From Methylophilaceae bacterium (lineage in GTDB: Bacteria; Pseudomonadota; Gammaproteobacteria; Burkholderiales; Methylophilaceae): a DNA stretch of 11,290 nucleotides. Shown piece by piece: positions 6,596-11,290 of the stretch. A program made the position numbers and the translations under genes. The stretch covers positions 1 through 11,290 of the forward strand of contig RHAY01000012.1 of assembly GCA_010031285.1 (NCBI GenBank). Reading direction: 5' to 3'. The notes below the pieces were generated by a model, which was given only the letters and a program-made list of their open reading frames with translations, did no database searches and was not told the DNA's origin. Each line of letters begins with the position of its first letter. Position 1 is the first letter of the stretch.

Positions 6596-7296
6596 TGACA
6601 GCAACGTATAAAGTTACCGTAGCTCTTGATTTTGCGAATCTTGCAGATGCAAAAACATTGGTTTCGCAACTTAATCCAGAATATTGCAATCTAAAAGTCG
6701 GTAAAGAATTATTCACAACAACTGGGCCTGCTTTTATTGAATACCTGCACAATAAAAATTTCAAAGTATTTTTAGATCTTAAATTCCATGACATTCCTAC
6801 GACCGTTAAAAAAGCATGTGAAGCAGCAAGTCAGTTAGGTGTCTGGATGCTTAATGTTCATGCTTCTGGAGGAAGTCACATGTTGGAAGCAGCTCTCGAA
6901 GGCACGAGTAGGGCCAAACAACCCCCTCTTCTTATCGCAGTCACTGTATTGACAAGTATGGATCAAAAGACTTTAGAAGAAGTTGGTGTGTCTAGAAAGA
7001 TAGAAGACCAAGTATTGCGTCTTGCAAAATTAACCGAACAAAGTGGGCTTCAAGGTATCGTCTGTTCTGCCAAAGATTTAGACTTCTTAAAAAACCAGTT
7101 TAATCCATCATTTTTATTTGTAACGCCAGGTATAAGGACGGCCGGGGACGTGGCAAATGATCAAGTGAGAACTATGACGCCTTTAGAAGCTATCAAAGCA
7201 GGATCCAATCATTTAGTAATTGGAAGACCCATTACCCAATCAAAAGATCCATCAAAAACTTTAGAAAAAATTTATTTAGAAATTAACCAAGATTAA
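6595..7296 (+). CDS. pyrF: Orotidine 5'-phosphate decarboxylase
   Basis: Decarboxylates OMP to UMP, the last step of de novo pyrimidine synthesis, in the cytoplasm; UMP ultimately feeds the CMP acted on by Cmk. The 233-residue TIM-barrel protein has the group 1 catalytic signature DLKFHDIP at 61-68 (Asp61, Lys63, Asp66), an upstream LKVGKELF (33-40, Lys34), NVHASGG (87-93), AVTVLTSMD (115-123), the phosphate-binding TPGIR (177-181) and IGRPIT (209-214, Arg211). The length is normal for bacteria. The start ATG at 6595 shares its A with the stop of the LapB C-terminal frame (TAATG) and has no Shine-Dalgarno, suggesting translational coupling to that frame. The lapB-pyrF pairing is conserved in enterobacteria too. 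The stop codon directly abuts the stop of metG on the other strand. Confidence 0.97.
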   Translation: MTATYKVTVALDFANLADAKTLVSQLNPEYCNLKVGKELFTTTGPAFIEYLHNKNFKVFLDLKFHDIPTTVKKACEAASQLGVWMLNVHASGGSHMLEAALEGTSRAKQPPLLIAVTVLTSMDQKTLEEVGVSRKIEDQVLRLAKLTEQSGLQGIVCSAKDLDFLKNQFNPSFLFVTPGIRTAGDVANDQVRTMTPLEAIKAGSNHLVIGRPITQSKDPSKTLEKIYLEINQD

Positions 7297-9330
7297 TTAT
7301 TTAATACGCATACCAGGTTTAGCGCCTTGATCTGGATAAAGTACAAACGGCCCATCAGATTCATTGCTTGCAGCAAGCACCATACCCTCAGATAAACCAA
7401 ATTTCATTTGTCTTGGTTTTAAATTAGCAACCATGACAGTCAATTTTCCAATTAGCTGATCAGGATTATATTTAGATTTAATACCTGCAAAAACTTGTCT
7501 TGGACGACCATCATTGAGATCTAAGCTTAATCTTAAAAGACTATCTGCACCTTCCACAAAAGAAGCTTCTTTAATAAGAGCAACTCTTAAATCGATTTTC
7601 ATAAAATCTTCAATAGAAATCATCGATTGATCGGTGTCTGCTTTCTTCGAAGATTCATTGTTTTTGTCCAAAGACTCTTTGTTTGATTCAATCATCATAT
7701 CGATATCTTTCTTTTCAACTCTAGTTAATATGTGCTGATACTCGTTAACGGTAATGTCATTTTTATCAAGATCTTTAAATGACTTAAATTCTTTTTCATT
7801 AAAAAATTTTGCTATATCTGACGCAAGTTTAGGCAATACAGGTGCAAGATATATAGAAAGTCGCCTAAAAGCCTCAAGACTTCTACTACATATCACATGT
7901 AAGTCTGAACCTGATTTATGTTGTGTATCATCTTTTGCAAGAGTCCAGGGTGCTTTCGTATTAACATACTCATTTGTAATATCTGCTATACGCATAATTT
8001 CACGAACAGCACGGCCGTACTCTCTAGACTCATAGCAACTCTTGATTTCAGTTTCAATATCTTTGCATTTTTGAGAAATAGCAATATGTTCTTGATCAGT
8101 TTTTGCATCATCAAGGAAAAGTTTACCTTCAAAGTATTTACGAATAAATCCTGAGGTTCGACTTGCGATATTAATAAATTTGCCGACAAGATCGCTATTT
8201 ACTCGAGATAAAAAATCATCTAAATTAAGATCAATATCTTCCATCGTATTATTTAATTTAGCAGCGTAATAGTATCGAAGGTAGTCTGGATTTTTAATAT
8301 GATCCAAGTAACTTCGAGCTGTAATGAATGTACCCCGAGATTTAGACATCTTCTCAGCATTTACCGTAAGAAAACCATGGGCAAAAATCTTTGTTGGTTT
8401 TCTATAACCAGAAAATTCTAAAGTTGCTGGCCAAAATAATGCATGGAAATAAAGAATATCTTTACCAATAAAATGATATAGCTCTGTTTTTGAATCTGCG
8501 TTCCAAAACTCATCAAAATTAATCTTTTTATCTTCACAGAGTTTTTTAAAACTCGCCATATACCCGATGGGAGCATCAAGCCAGACATAAAAATATTTAC
8601 CTGGTGCATCAGGAATTTCAAAACCAAAATAAGGTGCATCTCTTGAAATGTCCCAATCAGCCAAGCCGGATTTAAACCACTCCTTCATTTTATTGGCAGC
8701 CTCCTGCTGAAGCGTGCCAGAAGATGTCCAGTTTTCCAAAAATGTTTCACACTCTGAAAGCTTAAAGAAGTAATGATCAGTTTCTTTTCTTATAGGAATA
8801 GAACCTGAGACAGAAGAGGTCGGATTAATTAATTCAGTGGGAGCATATGTTGCACCACAAACTTCACATGAATCGCCATATTGATCTTTGGCGTGACACT
8901 TAGGACACTCTCCTTTAATAAACCGATCAGGCAAAAACATTTCTTTTACTGGATCGTAAAATTGCTCTATGGTTTTTGTATAAATCTTCTTATTCTGTTT
9001 AAGTTTTTTATAGACAGTTTGAGAAAGCTCAAGATTTTCAGAAGAATTTGTAGAATAAAAATTATCAAAATTTATAAAAAAATCAGAAAAATCTTTCGAA
9101 TGTTCTATATGTACTTTTTTAATTAGCGCTTCCGGCGAAATACCCTCTTTTTCAGCCCGAAGCATAATGGGGGTTCCATGTGTATCATCTGCGCAAACGT
9201 AATAAGCCTCATGGCCTTGCATTTTTTGAAATCTAACCCAAATATCAGTTTGGATATATTCCACTAAATGACCTAAATGAATGCTCCCATTCGCGTACGG
9301 CAAGGCTGAAGTGACTAAGATCTTTCGCAT
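7297..9330 (-). CDS. metG: Methionyl-tRNA synthetase
   Basis: Class I aminoacyl-tRNA synthetase charging tRNA-Met, including the initiator. The 677-residue protein has the Rossmann catalytic core with HLGH at 18-21, a CP domain with a zinc knuckle of four cysteines (Cys142, Cys145, Cys155, Cys158), YVWLDAPIGY (248-257), the second signature KMSKS at 327-331, and the alpha-helical anticodon-binding domain (about 380-540, containing NTKAPW). A charged Ser/Lys/Asp-rich linker (about 540-570) leads to the C-terminal Trbp111-like tRNA-binding/dimerisation domain (about 572-677, with DLRVALI and NLKPRQMKFGLSEGM). This is the long E. coli-type MetG with nothing missing. The ATG at 9330 is followed at once by the first core strand. 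The upstream gap to apbC is 83 nt, and metG/mrp are divergent neighbours in E. coli as well. There is no intrinsic terminator between metG and the convergent pyrF. Confidence 0.98.
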   Translation of the reverse strand: MRKILVTSALPYANGSIHLGHLVEYIQTDIWVRFQKMQGHEAYYVCADDTHGTPIMLRAEKEGISPEALIKKVHIEHSKDFSDFFINFDNFYSTNSSENLELSQTVYKKLKQNKKIYTKTIEQFYDPVKEMFLPDRFIKGECPKCHAKDQYGDSCEVCGATYAPTELINPTSSVSGSIPIRKETDHYFFKLSECETFLENWTSSGTLQQEAANKMKEWFKSGLADWDISRDAPYFGFEIPDAPGKYFYVWLDAPIGYMASFKKLCEDKKINFDEFWNADSKTELYHFIGKDILYFHALFWPATLEFSGYRKPTKIFAHGFLTVNAEKMSKSRGTFITARSYLDHIKNPDYLRYYYAAKLNNTMEDIDLNLDDFLSRVNSDLVGKFINIASRTSGFIRKYFEGKLFLDDAKTDQEHIAISQKCKDIETEIKSCYESREYGRAVREIMRIADITNEYVNTKAPWTLAKDDTQHKSGSDLHVICSRSLEAFRRLSIYLAPVLPKLASDIAKFFNEKEFKSFKDLDKNDITVNEYQHILTRVEKKDIDMMIESNKESLDKNNESSKKADTDQSMISIEDFMKIDLRVALIKEASFVEGADSLLRLSLDLNDGRPRQVFAGIKSKYNPDQLIGKLTVMVANLKPRQMKFGLSEGMVLAASNESDGPFVLYPDQGAKPGMRIK

Positions 9331-9365
9331 GAATTGAGAAACTTTATTGATTTGACTAAGTCCCT

Positions 9366-9374
9366 ATTCTATCA
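9366..9374 (-). promoter_or_regulatory. Candidate extended -10 for metG
   Basis: On the minus strand this reads TGATAGAAT, an extended -10 (TGn plus five of six to TATAAT), with no good -35. Transcription would start near 9359, giving metG an untranslated leader of about 28 nt. It sits immediately next to the candidate apbC -35, so polymerases at the two promoters would compete. Weak evidence in AT-rich DNA. Confidence 0.33.
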
Positions 9375-9375
9375 A

Positions 9376-9404
9376 ATGACGCCTCAACTAAGATAGGTTA
9401 AAAT
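9376..9404 (+). promoter_or_regulatory. Candidate sigma-70 promoter for apbC
   Basis: ATGACG at 9376-9381 (four of six to TTGACA) and TAAAAT at 9399-9404 (five of six to TATAAT) lie 17 nt apart. The predicted start, near 9411, is only about 3 nt before the apbC ATG at 9414, so the message would be almost leaderless. The region before the ATG (ACCGCCTC) has no Shine-Dalgarno character, which is consistent. Chance occurrence is possible. Confidence 0.33.
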
Positions 9405-9413
9405 TACCGCCTC

Positions 9414-10502
9414 ATGACTTACTCAGAAGAACAAATAAAAGATCTGCTAAAAGATGTTGTTGACCCCAATACGAACGACAACCTTATTAACGATAAATCT
9501 ATCAAAAGCATTTCAATAAAAGATAGTGATATTGGTATCAAAGTCTTGCTTGGCTACCCAGCCAAAAGCCAATTAAATGACATCAAAAATTTGATTACGA
9601 CTCAAATTAAAAAAATATTACCTGAAGTTAATTTAAATATTGAAGTTGATTTTAAAATCACATCTCATGCAGCTCAAAAAGGCATAGCACTTATTTCTGG
9701 TGTTAAGAATATTATTGCTGTGGCTTCTGGCAAGGGTGGCGTAGGAAAATCTACAACCGCAGTCAATCTCGCTTTAGCTTTATCCGCTGAAGGTGCACGT
9801 GTAGGCATTTTGGATGCTGATATTTATGGTCCAAGCCAACCTCAAATGTTAGGAATATACACAAAACCTGAGAGTAAAGATGGCAAGTCAATGGAGCCTA
9901 TAATAGCTCACAATATTCAAGCTATGTCGATTGGATTCCTTGTAGATACAGAAACACCCATGGTATGGCGCGGCCCTATGGTCACAGGCACACTCGAACA
10001 ACTCTTAAAAGAAACAAGGTGGGATAATCTTGATTACCTTATTGTTGATTTACCTCCTGGCACTGGTGATATTCAGCTTACCTTATCTCAAAAAGTCCCT
10101 GTCACAGGCGCTATTATCGTTACAACGCCACAAGATATTGCCTTACTTGATGCTAGACGCGGATTAAAAATGTTTGAAAAAGTTAATATTCCAATTATTG
10201 GTATTGTAGAAAATATGGCCATGCATACATGTTCAAAATGTGGCAACGAAGAACACATTTTTGGATCGGGTGGCGCTGAAAAAATGTGTCAGGATTATGG
10301 TGTATCTCTTCTAGGAAGCTTGCCTTTAGACATTAAGATTAGAGAGCAAGCTGATAATGGAAACCCAACAGTGGTAGCAGAGCCTGAAAGCAGTGCTGCA
10401 AAAACTTACAAGAAAATTGCCCGTTTAACGGCCATTAAAGTCTCTAAACTTGCCCAAGATTACAGCAATAAATTCCCAAATATTGTGATTCAAAAAACCT
10501 AA
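9414..10502 (+). CDS. apbC: Iron-sulfur cluster carrier ATPase ApbC/Mrp
   Basis: A cytoplasmic P-loop ATPase of the Mrp/NBP35 family that binds and hands over [4Fe-4S] clusters to apoproteins. The 362-residue protein has an N-terminal MIP18/DUF59 domain (about 1-80, with the DVVDPNT signature at 14-20), then the deviant Walker A GKGGVGKST at 106-114, ILDADIYGPSQP (132-143), VWRGPMV (184-190), Walker B-like LIVDLPPGTGD (209-219) and TTPQDIALLDARRG (237-250). The cluster-binding pair CSKC is at 273-276 (Cys273, Cys276), inside ENMAMHTCSKCG. Length and all key residues match the bacterial ApbC family. The ATG at 9414 fits the family N-terminus. The gene is divergent from metG and overlaps the convergent pgl by 4 nt, so it is probably monocistronic. 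The alternative name mrp is equally valid. Confidence 0.96.
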   Translation: MTYSEEQIKDLLKDVVDPNTNDNLINDKSIKSISIKDSDIGIKVLLGYPAKSQLNDIKNLITTQIKKILPEVNLNIEVDFKITSHAAQKGIALISGVKNIIAVASGKGGVGKSTTAVNLALALSAEGARVGILDADIYGPSQPQMLGIYTKPESKDGKSMEPIIAHNIQAMSIGFLVDTETPMVWRGPMVTGTLEQLLKETRWDNLDYLIVDLPPGTGDIQLTLSQKVPVTGAIIVTTPQDIALLDARRGLKMFEKVNIPIIGIVENMAMHTCSKCGNEEHIFGSGGAEKMCQDYGVSLLGSLPLDIKIREQADNGNPTVVAEPESSAAKTYKKIARLTAIKVSKLAQDYSNKFPNIVIQKT

Positions 10503-11176
10503 TTTACATTAAAACAAAATACATCTACCCCATTGTTACAGGTGATTTTGCTTGCAGGTATTAAATCCCCCGCTTTCCATTGATTTATCGCAGTCTGTTT
10601 CTCTTTTCCACTGACCAGGAAAAGCACAGATCTAGATCGACTTAAGCGTGCTGGCGACATTGATATTCTTGATGGTGGCGGTTTGGGTGCATCAAAGATC
10701 GCTAAAGCATCTAAGTTGCTATCCCAACTATGTCCTGGAAATAAGCTTGCAGTATGTGCGTCTTCACCAAGCCCTAAAAGAACTAAATCAAAATCGCCTA
10801 CCTTACTTAGCGTTTCATTATATAAATGTGCGCCTTCTACCGGACCAAGCTCCGCTGGAATTATATGAATATTTTGGGCGGGAATATCAATATGATTGAG
10901 CCAAACCTCAAAAGCCATCGTGCTATTTCGCTCTTGGTGCGTAAAATCTAGACATCGCTCATCTCCAAAATAAACATGCCATTTATGCCAATCAGTGTTG
11001 ATGTTTTTAAGAAGTGTATAGACATTTTTAGGTGTCGATCCTCCGGCTAATACAAGATGAAATTCACCACGCGCTTTAATTGAAGAATCAGCTAAGGCTA
11101 AAATCCTCTCCATAGCCGCTTGATCAAGAGAAACCTGGCTTTCAAATGACTGCCACTTAATTTGCTTCAAATTCAT
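10499..11176 (-). CDS. pgl: 6-phosphogluconolactonase (DevB-type)
   Basis: Hydrolyses 6-phosphogluconolactone to 6-phosphogluconate between Zwf and Gnd in the oxidative pentose phosphate pathway. In methylotrophs with the ribulose monophosphate pathway the same step serves the dissimilatory cycle. The 225-residue protein shows the DevB/SOL family blocks: LAGGSTPKNVY (43-53, phosphate binding), VYFGDERC (68-75), and GLGEDAHTASLFPG (135-148, with active-site His141). PPPSRISMSPA (166-176) is the family's PxxRIT/S region. The length is typical for bacterial Pgl. The ATG at 11176-11174 has no Shine-Dalgarno. The stop TAG lies inside the apbC end, giving a 4-nt tail-to-tail overlap without a terminator. 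Neither zwf nor gnd is visible; if present they would lie outside the right edge. The family also contains glucosamine-6-phosphate deaminases, but the GEDAHTASLFPG form is that of Pgl. Confidence 0.94.
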   Translation of the reverse strand: MNLKQIKWQSFESQVSLDQAAMERILALADSSIKARGEFHLVLAGGSTPKNVYTLLKNINTDWHKWHVYFGDERCLDFTHQERNSTMAFEVWLNHIDIPAQNIHIIPAELGPVEGAHLYNETLSKVGDFDLVLLGLGEDAHTASLFPGHSWDSNLDALAIFDAPKPPPSRISMSPARLSRSRSVLFLVSGKEKQTAINQWKAGDLIPASKITCNNGVDVFCFNVN

Positions 11177-11238
11177 GTAAATCTTTCAAAATAATTTGGA
11201 TTTTATATCGAAATCAATTCCTTGAAGAGGCTTGCGTT

Positions 11239-11247
11239 TGATATAAT
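11239..11247 (+). promoter_or_regulatory. Candidate extended -10 promoter pointing out of the window
   Basis: TGATATAAT is a perfect extended -10 (TGn followed by the full TATAAT consensus). No good -35 sits 16-18 nt upstream. A transcript would start near 11254 and run rightward, divergently from pgl, toward a gene beyond the edge. The surrounding gap (11177-11290) has no open frame I would call. I did not find a convincing pgl promoter on the minus strand of the same gap. Confidence 0.4.
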
Positions 11248-11290
11248 TTAACTTGTATCGCACTTTAAACTAATTTGCTTTATTCCAAAA

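Noticed and set aside
8881..9126. A hydrophobic 81-codon + strand frame opposite metG
   Set aside because: It looks like a membrane peptide, but it is antisense to the Zn-knuckle and linker codons of metG and is rich in Ile/Phe/Lys only because of AT-rich codons.
3358..9367. Shared CCCTAT ... ATAGGT elements in the rpsA leader and the metG/apbC gap as a common operator
   Set aside because: The matches are six bases, the spacing and flanks differ, and such words are expected by chance in this composition.
1..11290. Mobile element, phage, CRISPR, toxin-antitoxin or defence system
   Set aside because: Every stretch over 120 nt is covered by a recognisable housekeeping gene; there are no transposase, integrase, repeat arrays or unknown accessory genes.

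Overview
The window reads as ordinary core genome from an AT-rich, compact proteobacterium. The order tyrA-aroA-cmk-rpsA-ihfB followed by lapB, together with the protein sequences (for example the betaproteobacterial-looking LapB N-terminus and Bpt), points to a betaproteobacterium. Low GC, very short intergenic gaps and a 6-phosphogluconolactonase gene would fit a small-genome methylotroph of the Methylophilaceae (OM43 / 'Candidatus Methylopumilus' type). That placement is inference from gene order and composition, not a search result.

Left part (1-5449, all + strand): the 3' end of bpt (aspartate/glutamate leucyltransferase, cut by the window edge), then tyrA, aroA and cmk packed with gaps of 14, 9 and 0 nt. 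An 82-nt leader with potential RNA structure follows, then rpsA (ribosomal protein S1) and ihfB 8 nt after it. A strong intrinsic terminator closes the run. The genes join aromatic amino-acid synthesis (tyrA, aroA) to pyrimidine nucleotide supply (cmk), translation (rpsA) and nucleoid architecture (ihfB).

Middle (5450-7296, + strand): a candidate promoter overlaps the terminator tail. lapB, the LPS-assembly TPR/rubredoxin protein, is broken into two overlapping reading frames and also lacks about 20 codons at the junction. pyrF (OMP decarboxylase) starts on the last base of the lapB stop codon.

Right part (7297-11290): metG (-) abuts pyrF tail to tail and is divergent from apbC/mrp (+) across an 83-nt gap. 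apbC overlaps the convergent pgl (-) by 4 nt. The last 114 nt hold no gene, but contain a good extended -10 pointing rightward out of the window.

I see no tRNA, rRNA, CRISPR array, insertion sequence, phage gene or defence system, and no evidence for an undescribed multi-gene system. The observations most worth checking are the disrupted lapB with no lapA beside it, the absence of a canonical Shine-Dalgarno core at all ten complete gene starts, and the structured rpsA leader.
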